Source: Gordionus sp. m RMFG-2023 | Lineage: Eukaryota; Nematomorpha; Gordioida; Chordodea; Parachordodidae | DNA: 64,000 bases | Reading direction: 5' to 3' | Assembly (NCBI RefSeq): GCF_954871325.1 | Contig: NC_088776.1 | Coordinates: 23,980,508-24,044,507, forward strand | Shown: in pieces, positions 11,976-25,061 of the stretch | Layout of the letters: every line of letters begins with the position of its first letter | Numbering within the stretch: position 1 is the first letter of the stretch | Position numbers and translations under genes: made by a program | The notes under the pieces: generated by a model | Seen by the model: the letters and a program-made list of their open reading frames with translations, nothing else | Databases searched by the model: none | Told to the model about the DNA's origin: nothing

Positions 11976-14900
11976 CACACTGAGTATAATTTTAAACATG
12001 GGTAATTCCATATCAAATCGATAACTTTTCGGCCCGACCCTTTTAATTTCGATAAAATTTTTCATACTGAGAAAATATCATTAGAAATCGAATCCAAAAT
12101 TTTAGCCCACACCTGAGATATCAATGGTCAAAAGTGCCAAAAATGACATTTTTTCGAAAAATACGATTTTTCGAAATTAATATAAGTTAAAAAAATAATG
12201 ATTTAAAAAAAATAAGTTATATGTCATTTTGTAACTCTATTAAGGGCCTTTTATTAAATACTAAGGATTTTTTTAATATAATAATGTTGCGATTTTATTT
12301 CCGTTATAAATTTTAAACATAAAAATTTCAGGTGTTTCGCTTTCCAAATTTTTTTGAATTTAATATTTTCTTATTCTCTAACCTTATATCTATTCATAAA
12401 AAAAAATTGAACTTGGGACAGCCATGGGTTTTTTAGAATGGGCAGAAACACAGAAATACATTCATTTTAACAAAATATAAATGAATAGGGAATTTAGTAT
12501 CAGGCAGGCTTCTCTAAAGCAAGGCGAAAAAAAATACCGCGTTTCTTGGTATATACCTATCAAATAATTGCATTATGCGTATTTATATTCGATTCAAAAA
12601 TTAAATTATTAAAATATGGACTATTAAAATTTAATTAAGCTATTTCGATTTGTAATTAATGTAAAAAATTAAAAAGGTCCACATGAAACATGTTGATTAC
12701 TCAACTACTTATACACCCCCCCCCCCCCCAATCCACTGAAGATTTATTCCTCTATCCTCTTAACTACCTTCTGTCTCTCCCTTGAAAATAAATTTTGGCT
12801 ATTAACTTATTAAAACACATACTACCTGTACCTACCATTGAAACTCCAAATAATTAATACCAATGCAAGATATTTTATCGCCTTACTAAATATTTTCACA
12901 ATTATTAAATTTAAAAACATTATTGCAAAAAGAAAGATTAATATATGCAAGATAGAAATCTGCAAGGCTCAACCCACCCGAAAGCACGCCGGACAAATTT
13001 TAAAAAAAATCATAATGAATCAAGCAATTTGTCCATAAATATTGTTATAGCCGGCAGTACAATTACATAAAAATTCATCACACATCTTATGTTTAGTAAA
13101 ACTTTAATAGGCCAGCCTGTAAATAAAATTTTGGGATTTTTTTTGAATTTCATGCTAATATTTTGATTAACTATTTTAAAATAAATTATAATATGCTCAT
13201 TTTCTGTATCTTTTAAGAGCTGTATAACAAAGATACTAAATCTATAAATAACATAGTAAATTCACAAAAAAAATAAACAAGTTATTTATGATATGATCCA
13301 GTTACAAATGTACAATACAGATATCAAACACAATTAATTTATAAACTTTTGTTGTAGAAAGAAATAGTTAGACATAGAGAAGGGATATAAGAGATTAATT
13401 GACATTGGGAAAAAATTAAATATAGATATTAAGCATGATGGCCGATTACTGAAAAAATTAACGAGCCTGGGCAGATATTTGTCAAATTTTAACGGGATCC
13501 ATGTTTAGTTATGAATAAATTAATAGCAAATATAAAAATCATAACTATCAAATTAACCCCCTCCCCTCCCAAGGGCTAAAGAGGTTCAATAATCTAAATT
13601 ATTTCATTTTACTGGATTATCATGCGTCTAATCCCCCCCCCCCCCCTATAATTTCACTGTTGATTCTGCGTCGTACCCTCGCCATGGTAGAAACTTTTGT
13701 GAATACTTATGAATAATTTCAAATATTTATTACTAATTATAGAATATTATATTAATTAAATATTCCGTGAAAAACTTCTAGCAATAACTCCCCTACAAAT
13801 ATTTTTAAAAATAGAAAATGACTATTCAAGAATAATCTTATCCATTATTCGCATTTTATTAGAATTGGATAAAAAATGAAACCCACAAATTTTGCGGTTT
13901 CCGACTTCTTGCAGTCAAAATTTCTTTTGTCATTTATTTTTTTTAATATTGTAACAAGTCCATGTTCCATAATATAGTAAATCTGATTCCATAAATATTC
14001 AAGAAAATTTACCATACGTTTTTTGTTTTACTGTATTATAAATCGGTTAGCATATATATTCTTCGCGGATGCCATTATCTTCTGCATATAAAAAAATTCT
14101 CGGGGAATACATTTATATTATTTCTCCATATATAATTATTTTTAAAAATATTTTAACCATATTTTCGTAAACTTATTGCTTCTTTATAGTCATTACCGTC
14201 AGTTGGTAAGGCAATCGAGTTGGGATATTATTATCCATATCCCCTAACTAGACAATAAGGTATATACATAACATATATGGACATAATTTGAAATTTTGCT
14301 CTTACAATAAAGAAATATAACGTTTAGAATCACTAATAATTTGTTTGGATAATTTATTTCCACGTGCTTATGTTTTTTGGCATAAAGTGTATAAATTAAT
14401 TTCTAAGAGATAACAAAAGAGACATTCTAGCGAGTTAAAAGATAAAATTGAATGCAACACTATTTAAAACATATATGTATAGATTAGGGTGTATCTGCCT
14501 ACTGAATTTTTTATAAGGGTTATTTTGGTCAATATTTGAAGCATATAAATTCAGGTATTTTTTGTCATCATCGTCTCTTTGTTCGGGATATATTGTATTA
14601 ACCCTTCGTAGCACAGGTGAGGTCATATATACCTAAAACTTTAAAAAAATGTTATTACTAATCTTTTAGATATTATTGTCCAAAACTTTCAGCAGCAAAA
14701 TTATTTTAGGTAAAAAAAATCAATCATAAAATGATCATATCCTTTTCAATATTTTGGCTTACCTGCTATATTTTATAATAAATTATCGGTTCAAATATTT
14801 TGTCTTTATTTGAGTTGCATGCCAATCACAATTTTTTTTACCACTATAAAAATATTGACCGCCATATTTAAAATGGCTGTAGCTAATTATAAAAGGAGTA

Positions 14901-15173
14901 TCCTAAAATGAATACTTTTATATACTTTATTTAATAATATAGGCAGATAATTATAAAAAATAAGCTTTTATACACAAATAAACTAACCAAAATTGAATAT
15001 ATCACCATGACCAATGGGACCCAACCGAAGACCAGGCAAAAGCGGGACGTAGGCCCCCAAATTATGGGTATGAGGATGCAGCCCCCATATAAAAATATAT
15101 AATAATTTCTACCCAATTCAAAAACAAGAACCCTAATCATAACGTTAAATTTATTAAATCTTATACATAATAT
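11976..15173. other. Intergenic stretch with decayed repeats
   Basis: No gene recognised. At 12001-12190 there is a patch beginning 'ggtaattccatatcaaatcg' that looks like the end of a dispersed DNA element, but no matching far end was found. Poly(C) runs occupy 12716-12729 and 13633-13646 (14 bases each). A GC-richer core at 15010-15095 is part of a hydrophobic minus-strand frame (14931-15140) that I do not recognise. Confidence 0.4.
12953..13500. repeat. Dispersed non-coding repeat, copy A
   Basis: The core at about 13133-13432 matches 40770-41108 in the same orientation with many small differences. A shared block is 'gttatttatgatatgat' (13279 onward and 40961 onward). The possible left end TAGAAATCTGCAAGGC resembles the TAGAGATCTGCA ends of the hAT MITEs, so this may be an old, longer member of that group. 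No clear target duplication was found. Confidence 0.55.
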
Positions 15174-15214
15174 CCTCTCCTCTCCTCTCCTCTCCTCTCC
15201 TCTCCTCTCCTCTC
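15174..15214. repeat. (TCTCC)n pentanucleotide microsatellite
   Basis: About eight uninterrupted TCTCC units, directly followed by a short ATT run. A pyrimidine-only strand. Confidence 0.9.
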
Positions 15215-17914
15215 ATTATTATTATTTTATATTTACTTTCTCATGGTAATTTATTATTAATTTCATCTTCTTACGAATTATAAAAAATGGTTATAATAAT
15301 AAGCATTTCCCTTTAAAAAACATAAACTTCCGATCCGATTAAAATAATAAAAAATAAAAACAATTTACATTTGCTTCTTTTAGTCTTTATCGTTAAAAAT
15401 GAATAATATCGTGATGAATAGAAAAAGGGGGTTTGGGATGGGATAATAAAATCGTCATAAAAGAAATTAAAAATTTGAGACTATTCTTTATTTTTTGAAT
15501 TATAACGAGACAATTTAATAAAAAAAAATATCCCATCATCATAATAACCGCATAATAATGTTCCATTCTCCTTTTTTTTTTTACAAAGATACCACCTAGC
15601 TTACCAAAAAAAAGGATAAATATTATTTCGATTTGGCAGACAAAATATATTATAACTACATTTTATCCTATGTTGGTTTTTGATTTTCCTTAAAACTAAA
15701 TATGATCAGATCTAAATTATAATTGAAATAATAAATTCTTCATCGGACAAGTTTTCCTTTTAGATTTCACTATTGATTTTTAAATATAGAAATATTATAC
15801 TAGTAACATTGTAGATTTATCTTTCACTTTTTCTCGATATCTAATGCATGATCTAAATGCCCCTGATCAGGCATCACTAGTTGGAATTCATTTTTTTTAA
15901 AACAATTTTAAAATTTCCTTTTTTAAGTTATTTTTATAAAATTTTCAGAATAATCTTCAAATTTTTCAGAAGGCTTGAGCCCCTATGCACCCCCTAGTAA
16001 CCCTACTGAGCCTGATAAATTATACATCAGAATAGAATCTTGCCCAGTGTATTTTTTTTTTCGAACAAACAAAATTTCCATTAGTAACAATTTTCGCGAT
16101 CTTTTCTTTGTTTTGAAATGATTTACAAAACCATCAAACGAATTTTAATGTTAGTTATAAATTTACTGGACGTGGTTAGAGATAAACACAATCATTAAGC
16201 ATAGATTAATACATAGATTAACTCAGGGACTACATATTTAATCATCTAACTCAAAATCTTTTTAAAAAATTACCTAACAAAACAAAATCTCGTGTTCCAA
16301 ATTTTTTTATAATATTTCTAATAAGGTTGGTTAAAATAAAGGTATCAATAATATTTATTATATAACAAATTTCTGAAATCATCCATATCAGATCTCACAA
16401 TATTTAAAGAATTTTCTCTTTTAAAACCAGTCATAATATATAATACTCTTAACAGTTCTGCTGTTAAGAGATTATTTATTTTTGGTTAAAAAGAATGTTT
16501 CTTGCTAGATGAATTCGAGAGGCATCTTCTTTTAAAAGCAAATACAAAATATATTTACTAAAATTATATATAAGTATAACTAATATTTTATTTAATAAAA
16601 ATTCATTTACGATTATAAAAAATTATATAATTGGGACTGTAATATTTTATTTTACTAAATAAAGGGAAAAAAAATTAGACATAATTTTTAAACTATCTAC
16701 CCTATAGAAGGTAGCAAATTAAAAATGATATTTTTCAAACTACCTACCCTATAAAAGGTAGAAGATTAACAGTGATATTTTTTTTAGAAAATAGTCGTGG
16801 CTATAGCGCACTACCTTTTTAAAGTAACGTAAACCGCAATATTTCATAGAATTATGTCGAAGGTTTAAGACAAAAATATAATAATAAATCGTTTTGGTAA
16901 TATCTATTTCATAAAATAAAAATACTATTTGCTTTTAGAAGTTAACGAACACATCGTTGCGCTTTCAAATGGCGTCTGCGGTGCAATGACTGATTTTCAT
17001 TGATTTTACTATAATAACATAAATAAATTATGATGCATCCCTTTTTTGATGATTTATTATTTCGAAACACTGTCAGAATGTTTTATTGAGAGTAAAAATA
17101 ATTTTTTTATTCAAAAGGATTGCCATTTAGATTAGGTTAAATCTTTTTTTATTTTATCAGTTTTGCAATTAAGAAATTAATATACCCAATTTATTTTTTA
17201 TCTAAAAACACGTTTCCTTACTCTTTGACCAAACTATACCCCCTTTTTAGAATATTCGTTAATATGGTAATGGGTAGCAGTTATTGGCATTGTTATAATT
17301 TCTTTTCTTTAAAGACTGTTATTTATTTTGCTTGTACCCTTCTGAAAGTAGTCTCAAAGATTAGATTAGGATTAAAGGACCAAAGCGATATGGGTTAGAG
17401 TTAATATGTATTAAAAATAATGACTACATTGCTACACATTTACCAAATATTAATATGACAATAAATCTTATAAATAAATAACTGAAAAAGGTGAAAAATT
17501 TCAAAATATTATTTTGATTTTTTTAATCGATTGAATTAAGAAAACCATTTTTGCAAAATAAAACATTATACATGAAACGACCAAAATATATGATGGTTAA
17601 TAAAATAGACAATAAAATACCTATTCTGCCAAAATAGTAAATAAATATAATTAACTTATATCGTACCGCAAGTATTTATAAAACAATCAATCTTGGTCTG
17701 CAAAATTATAATCATCTAAAATTAAATTATACTTAAAAAAATTGTTTTTTTCTTACACAAGATAAATGTAATAAATAACATGAGTAAAATAAAGGTTAAG
17801 TGGTCCTTGCATACGAAAGACAGGGGGTGGTCTAGCACTGGCCGTATAAGTTTTGTTTCTCCTGCAGTGCCAAGACTTGGAGCTTGGCGAGAAAATGAAT
17901 TCTGAAGAAATCCT

Positions 17915-18068
17915 AATTTAAAATGAGATTTGTAATAAGCATATTAGAATATAAATTAGAGAATATTTATCAATTATTTTGTAATAGAAATACCAATTTA
18001 AAATGAGATTTGGTAAATAAGCAGCTTAGAATATAAATTAGATAATATTTATCAATTATTTTGTAATA
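17915..18068. repeat. Tandem duplication of about 80 bp
   Basis: Copy 1 (17915-17987) and copy 2 (17995-18068) both run from 'aatttaaaatgagattt' through 'tatcaattattttgtaat', with a few substitutions and small indels. Non-coding. Confidence 0.8.
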
Positions 18069-19784
18069 AATTAGGTAATATTAAATATAATTTATGTACA
18101 ATCTTTATACTATTTTAAAATTACAATTCACTTTTATACATACAATAAATAATTGGCGACTCGACCCCTAAAAGAGTTTTTTTTGAGTACCAGAGTTCCC
18201 CGGCTTCCCCGTCTACATGGGCTTGTTCTTGTGCATTCAGAAGTGAATTGCCATTTTTTTTAAAAAAGTATAAATATTTCATAAAGTATTTGATTACCTA
18301 ATTCATATTCCACATTCCACACTGCTTATCAGGTGCCTTTTTAATAGGGGAGGAGTGTTATAAAAAGTTCCAATCTTTTTTAAAAAAAAATTTATTTTTA
18401 TTATTATAAACATAAAGTTAATTTATAATGAAAAAGATTTCTAATTCGCATAAAGCGCCATATTGCAGGGTAGATATAAAAAAACAATATTTTAGATTTA
18501 ACTAAAAAAGATTCAAAGAGACAGATAATTTTTGAGACTAAACATTTATGGCACATGTTTTTTAATTTTAAGGCCTAGTTTGGCTGATCGTACTCTATAC
18601 AATAGAGTTTTCTATTACTCTGTTAATTTCAGAAATTTCCCGTGAATTTTTAGATATTTTTTAATTTATATGAAAAAATCTATATATCCAAAATTAATAA
18701 GTTCACAGTAATATATTAATCACAGGTTAAAAATTAGAGGAACAAATTAAAGTAGTGTTGTAAAAGTAAAGCAGGCCAAAAAATATAATCCTGGAAATTT
18801 ATTTTATAGAAAATAAGAGGTATATATATGAGTGACTTTTACTTGAGGGAAGGTATGACACAAGAATGTCATTATAATTGAAGAAGATAAAAGTAGTTAC
18901 AAAGAAGCTATTATCATTTGAATAAAATTGGGGGAACGGGGGGGGGGTAGGGAGGAATTAATTTTTTTTTGTTAATTGTGATTCCTTTTTTTACTAATTT
19001 TTTATTTAGATTTCCTTTTTTTGTTAATTTTGATTGGTAGAAGGGGATTGTTTAGGGTAGAATTTTTGAGGGTAAGGGGTAAGAGAATATAATTGAGAAG
19101 GATAGGAGGTAAGAATTTGAGGAGGGGTGGGAGGTAATATTTATAGCTTGGGGGTGGAGATAGAAGTCCTTGAACTAAGTAGTTTAGTTTTTACGTTTTT
19201 TTTATCCAGATACTTGAACTATTTTATCTCGTTTTCTAATTTGAAGATAACAAAAAATGTAGAATAAACGATATTCCTAACGCCCTCATATGATAAAAAC
19301 TCATTTTCATTATTAAATCCAAAATAAAATTAGTTTTTTTTTCATAATTCCTTTTCCGGGATTTTTAAAAACACCAGGAAACTAAAGTGCATTATTGTAC
19401 ATATCTTTTTGGTAGCGATATTTTATTTCAGGGAATATGAAACTCGAAAGGGCGCAGTTGTTATCTACTAATATAGAAACTCCTAATCCGCAATTTTTTT
19501 TTTTGGGGGGGGGGGATTTGTATATAGAAGAATTCGCTTTCAAAATGTCTTGAGTTTTAATTTTATATAGGATAAAGAATTATTTACAAGGAAAATAATT
19601 TAATATTTTTTGAAATATCTTTAAATAAAATAGCATAGATCTACCCTATTCAAGGGTTGAGTGCTTAAATATTTTTTCAAACTCTGTTTCTTTTAGTCAC
19701 CATATATAAATGTAGATCGTCAAATACTATAGGTTAATTTTGCCGGAACTACGATATTCCATGGCTTGTAATTTTAAAACTCCG

Positions 19785-19847
19785 AATAACAACTGCGAAC
19801 CCGCGCTCCTAACTTGGAAAGTTAACACTTTACCTGTTGAGCCACAA
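19785..19847 (-). repeat. tRNA-like relic or tRNA-derived SINE piece
   Basis: Read on the minus strand there is a D-arm-like GGCTCAACAGG, then a 5-bp anticodon stem (TTAAC/GTTAG) closing a 7-nt loop TTTCCAA that would give anticodon UCC (Gly), then a B-box-like GGTTCGCAG. The T-stem and acceptor stem do not pair properly, so this is not an intact tRNA. It could be the head of a SINE or a coincidence. Confidence 0.33.
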
Positions 19848-20879
19848 ACACAATTAATTTATTTAACTAACACTCCCCCCCCTCTCGCACAATTTCTGTT
19901 GAATGACAATATCTTTTTTCTTCGATTTAAAATTTTTGCCATATCTAAAATTAATTATTTTGTCTACATTTTGCGAAAATGAAGTTAGTTGATTTTTACA
20001 AAGCTTGAATCTGAATATGGGTTGAGACATGAGATATTTTTTTTTGAGACACAGTCAAAATATGGAGGGAAGATTTGTGGACTACCCATCAAATTTGGGA
20101 AATTTTTGAACCGGGAAAAGTTCAGATCCCTTGAAAATAGGAAATTTGTATTATTAAAATTCGCGAAATAGAGTTAAAAATTTGAATCCTTTTTAAATTT
20201 TATTATTAGAAATTTATAGGCTAATTATTATTTTGAGAAAAAAGTTTTCTTTACCGGAGATAATTTAAAATGAATAGAAAAATAGGATATTAATTGTTAA
20301 ATCACAAATCGGTAATCTCCCTTTGTCTTTCAAATTTAACCTACTATTTCCTAAAATTAATCTTTTTTTTTGCAATTCAATGTTAAGAAACAATGTGGAA
20401 TTTAAAATCTTCAACGAGAAGAAGCTATTATAAATAATTCCATTGTATATTATTTCTGGAATGTATTTAATTTTCAAATGCAACAAGGCTAATTTAAAAA
20501 AATATCTGAATTAATTTGCGGGTTATAAATTTTTTCTGCCAAAATAAAATGTGGTCATTTGAATTGACAACGTTCTGACCGGATACTTGATTTCAGGGCG
20601 GGACTTAGATCTCGATATAATTTTGTTTTCCCCCAAAATTTTCATTAACACTTTTTTAAAAAAATTACCAATTTATAATTATATTTTTTTTACTAGCACT
20701 TATAATTTTAGTCCCTTTCTTCAAAAAATCAAAATTTTCTTCAGTCTCTTTTTGACAGAATTGGTCCTATTATTAAAATAAAGACAGAGCCGGAATGGAC
20801 CTGAATAGATATACCTCGCAGGACTTTAATAATATATATATGTCTTCAAAGAGACTTCATTTGTAGTATTACCCATAGG

Positions 20880-21200
20880 GGTAGCCAAGTATTTGGTTAG
20901 GAAGTAGGAGCACTAAATTTTAGTAGATATTGTAGGCCCTTGGCTATATTATATTTTTATAAAAATAATTTGGATTTTCACTGATCTTATTTATATAAAA
21001 ATTTTTTTTTTTCTTAGAAATTTTGAATTTATAGTCGTTATTAACTTTTGCTAATTTTTCTTCCCAATCTTCTTTTAGTAATATATTGTATGTATATTAG
21101 AGGGGGGGGGGTGCAGGGGGAAATTTATATTAACATAAAATGACATTTAAGAGAACAGACAAATTTGAGATGGGGGCCTCCCCCCCTCTCCATCTTAGAT
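20880..21200. repeat. Dispersed non-coding repeat, relative of 58470-58690
   Basis: The block at 21040-21175 ('attaacttttgctaattttt', then 'taaaatgacatttaagagaa') matches 58525-58655 in order. The possible left end 'ataggggtagccaag' and the right end 'ctggctactct' of the other copy suggest a terminal-inverted-repeat element. Ends are not firmly placed and no duplication is clear. Confidence 0.5.
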
Positions 21201-23085
21201 ATACACCTTTACCTTAGTCGAATTATTTTGAATGGACATGAATGAAATATATTTTAAAATATTATTTGGGAGTTCTTATTTGCGGTGGTTAGTTATGTAA
21301 ATTTTATAAGAAATTATTTTAAGTTCAACAAAATCTTCTCTTAACTTAAAAAAATGGTAATTAAAAGTTTGTTTTTTTTTTCAAGAAAAAGAGTTTTAAT
21401 TTCGTAAAGAAGGGGGGAGGCTATAAAATAAAAATCTATTCATAAAAAAAATTATAATATAAAAGAAAATGCCAATTTATTTGTAAAATAATTTAATTTT
21501 TAGATTTTTTTATTAGTTTTTTTAATATTTATTATATTTTTAAACATGATTATAACGAAAGTGTGATTGGGTATAAAGTAATAGGTAATCATACAGAAAT
21601 GGATATAACTATACCCTACTATCTAAAAACTTTAAAAATGCGATATTTAAAAAAAGATAATTAAACAATAAAAAATAATGGTGTTGGACAAGAAAGTTAT
21701 AATTAGCATCATTTTGCATGATATGGCCATAGTTCATAATCGTGTCTAGGATTTTCTTAAAGGAAAGGGGACGTTTGGGTTGTTTTTTTTTCGCCATAGA
21801 TTTTAATTACTTTTAAAAATTTTCTGAAATCGATTTTCAAAGAACTAACTAAAACATCTATCACATTGTAAACACCAAGCCTACTGTTGACCACATATGA
21901 AGACCGAGTCGGGCTATGATCAGCGCATCGAATAAGGAACCCGTATTCGATTCTTTTGAATAATTTACTATTCGTGGAATATGAATACCAAATTATTTTA
22001 TTTGTAGTCATTTTGAATAGGACTATTAACAATCATTGTCATCAGAAGAGAACAAAGGGATATTTTAGCGCCCTTAAAATTAAAATTTTTATCCCTAAAA
22101 TTTTTTATCATTCAGGACCCCTACGGTTATTAAATTTTTTTTAGAAGAACTTAAATTGCTAAAACATTTATTAGTATACATATGCAGAATAAAAAATTGA
22201 GTATTTTTTATAAATAATTTAGCACATTAATTAAAAACTTAGCTTTTAGCCCGCCCCCCTAAAAAGTTTACAAAGTCTTTGACGCCTTTGGTAACAATAT
22301 TAGAATAATAAGATCACCTTTATGATTAGAGTTCATTAGATATCCCAAGCTTGTGGATCTTTTTTTTATTTGTTACAAAGTAGCCTGCTTTGAAAATAGT
22401 TGTTGATATGGAATTAAAGTTGATTGAAGGTTTTATTTAATTTGATAATTTTAAAAGGTTAATATAATACATATAATAAAAAAGTTATAATTACCGAACT
22501 GATTGTAAATCTCAAACAAAGGGACTGATTCTAAAAACTAAATCGTCATGGTTCTGTCGAAACCGCGGTAACAACCGTTAACTCTATGTATTACACATAT
22601 GAGTTATGCTCATTGCTTACAAAATTATCAATTTATACTTATTTAATTTTTTTTTGCTTAGAATAAATAACATTGTATACCCATTATTTTAGGAGAGGAG
22701 TACTAGAAAAGTGTAGGGAGATAATTTTACTAGTTTTCATTGATATAAGACGGAAGCTGGAAATTTTTTGAAGAAGGTGAGATTTCTTAACCCCCCCCCC
22801 CCCCACCCTTCTTGGTTATCCCATAGGCAAGGTTAGATATATGTTCTACCGAAACTAGGTTGATTGGTAAGGGGTATATTCCTCTAGCCCTCCCCCAAGA
22901 CAATGACGCACCCTTGGTGACTTAAAATATAAAATAATATTAAATGTGTAAATTGATGCTAACTTTAAAAGGTATCACCCCTGGGTTATTCCTCCCCCCT
23001 TAACAAAAATATATTGCCAGCTACTTCTAGCTCTTTATTTTATTTTTTATTAATTTTTCAATAAAAACTCAAGGAACATTGGACC

Positions 23086-23786
23086 CATGGATGCGAACGG
23101 CAAAATTTTTGCCCTGGTTAGGTTTAGGGTTAAAAAAATGGGTGGGTTCGGTTCAGGGAAATATTTTTGAACCCGAGTTTGGTTCCGGGTTCAGCTCGGG
23201 TTTAAGAATTTTTGAATTGATAAAAAATAAAATTGTATATTTAAATCATAATTAAAAAAAACTAGACATAAATTTTTAGTATAAAAAATAAATTTTTTAT
23301 TTTATTTATAGGGAAAATATAGTTAAAAATACAAAACATAGTCATGTATGGATTTAAAAAATTTTATTTAGACGTATTTCTTTAAATTAACAATATCCAA
23401 TATAATAATTTTTACTTTGACTTGTTCACTTTCATTTTCCTCTAGTTTAAAATTTATTAACAACCCAATAGGAATCTTTGAGAATAAATTTAAAAAAATT
23501 TAAAATTGAAGTAAATAAATTAAGTTGTTTAAAATTTATTAACACTTCACTTAATTAGAAATTTGGAAATATTATATAATGTCAAGTAAATGATTAATAT
23601 TTGTATTTAAAATTATACAAATATCTTATATTAATTTAAACAATACACTGAACCCGGTTGATCCCGGCGAGTTCGGTCCGGGGTTTTGAAAATTTTATAA
23701 ACGGGATTCAGGTTCGGTTCGGGTTCAAATTTTTTTCCCAAAACCCGGATTTTCTTTTCCGGGTTCTGGTTCGGTTCGAACCCCTG
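23086..23786. mobile_element. Non-autonomous hAT-type element
   Basis: A 701-bp element with inverted ends (CATGGATGCGAACGG at the left, GGTTCGAACCCCTG at the right). Flanking octamers are attggacc (23078-23085) and attggacg (23787-23794), differing at the last base. Subterminal regions are packed with GGGTTCGG/CCGAACCC-type motifs on both sides, typical of hAT transposase-binding ends, and the middle is A+T-rich without a reading frame. A fragment with similar motifs lies near 44430-44545. Confidence 0.8.
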
Positions 23787-24983
23787 ATTGGACGTAAAAG
23801 GGTATGTAGGACAAGGATCTTATTTTTTTAAAAATTTTATTAATAAAAGTTATGAGAAATATCAAAAGTCTCAAATTTTATAATCAAATAAAAAATTGTG
23901 AATAATTTAGTATTGTAGATGGTTTTACGTAACCCGGTCCGATCTACCCCTGGTGCTCAGACGTGATAGAATGTTAAAGAATGCTAGTAGATAATATTAT
24001 GTTATAAAACTCACGCATGTTATATTGGAGGATTCACGCTTTCAATTCATATATTATATCTCATACGTAATCTTATTAGTCTAACTCTCGACAAAATTAA
24101 TCGAACATTTATTTTTTATATTTTCGCGACAAAACTAATTTGGAATATTTAAAGTGGAAACAAGGTAAATATTCTTCGGGAGGTGTCAGATGTGCTACCA
24201 AAATTGGGGGGGGGCGGAGAGAGGGAATTTATGTTCTAAATATATTTTGAGGTTATTATTGAAAATATAAAATTTGGTAAATTTATTAAGAGTAGGGACT
24301 AAAAATTTGACTATTACTTTTACTATATAATCAGTAAATTTATCAAATGTAATTTTATTCACAAAAACACTCTTATCAATTATTAAATAAATACAACCCC
24401 GAGGCTGAAGGATATTTTTAGGCTAAAAATTGGTTTCAAAATAAATGATTTACAAACAATTTGTACAAAGGTTATATTTTTGAGCATATAAATTTATAAG
24501 AATTACTTAATAGAGAAAAATGGCTTTCTAATATAAATTATATTTTAAAAAAAGTAATATTACATTTAAAACCTCTAATATATTTATAAAAAAATATATG
24601 CAACCTTCTTTGTGATTAAGCTAATTTTTTAAATGATTTTGTCAGTATTGCGTAGTGTTCCCAACTTGTGAAATAATATTTTTTTACACCCGCATTACAT
24701 TTTGACAGACAGAATAAAATATTAATCTAATATTCAGAACGCGACATTGAATTAATTTTTTGAAAAATATTCATTAAAAATATAATAAAAAAATAAAGAT
24801 GAATTTGTTGATAACCCGTCTATCATTCACATTTTTATTTTGAGAGGAAAAAAAAAGATAAAAATGCTATTTGCTCATTAATATTGTTTTTTTTTGGTTT
24901 TGAAAATATATTTTCAACCAATCTTCAATAATAAATAAATTATAAGCAATTTAATTGGTAATTTTATTTTTCTATTTTTTTAG
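23787..24983. other. A+T-rich stretch upstream of the zinc-finger gene
   Basis: No recognisable gene. It probably contains the 3' end of an upstream intron of the zinc-finger gene: the last bases form a strong pyrimidine-rich tract ending in TAG at 24981-24983. No upstream zinc-finger exon is visible in the preceding sequence. Confidence 0.45.
24964..24983 (+). other. Probable 3' splice site before the 5' UTR exon
   Basis: The sequence tttattttt-c-tattttttTAG is followed by GG at 24984. It is a strong polypyrimidine tract and AG. The sequence after it (24984-25061) carries in-frame stops (for example at 25002 and 25050), so it can only be untranslated leader if this acceptor is used. Confidence 0.5.
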
Positions 24984-25061
24984 GGAAACAAAAAAAATTC
25001 TTAATTCTTCAAGAAGAAGATTCATAACGATCAAGTGTTAGGCTTATAATAAATAAAATTG

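Larger units (their letters stand above)
15215..23085. other. Intergenic stretch, mostly plain A+T-rich DNA
   Basis: No protein-coding gene recognised. It includes a perfect 10-bp-stem hairpin at 16446-16470 (CTCTTAACAG/CTGTTAAGAG), a 49-bp tandem pair at about 16689-16785, a tandem pair at 17915-18068, poly(G) at 19505-19515, a tRNA-like relic at 19785-19847 and poly(C) at 22791-22804. The short open frames here are A+T-rich chance frames. Confidence 0.45.

Noticed and set aside
12001-12540. Possible DNA-element end starting 'ggtaattccatatcaaatcg'
   Set aside because: No inverted partner or target duplication could be found, so it is not called as an element.
14931-15140. Hydrophobic minus-strand frame resembling membrane segments
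   Set aside because: Composition is explained by A+T-rich DNA plus a small GC-rich core. No family was recognised and no supporting exon structure is present.
21895-21955. tRNA-like sequence with GTATTCGATTC B-box-like motif
   Set aside because: No consistent cloverleaf. The A-box is poor and the support is weaker than for 19785 and 60322.
25059-25061. TTG as the start of the zinc-finger frame
   Set aside because: The adjacent ATG at 25062 is the normal start. TTG starts are not expected in an animal gene.
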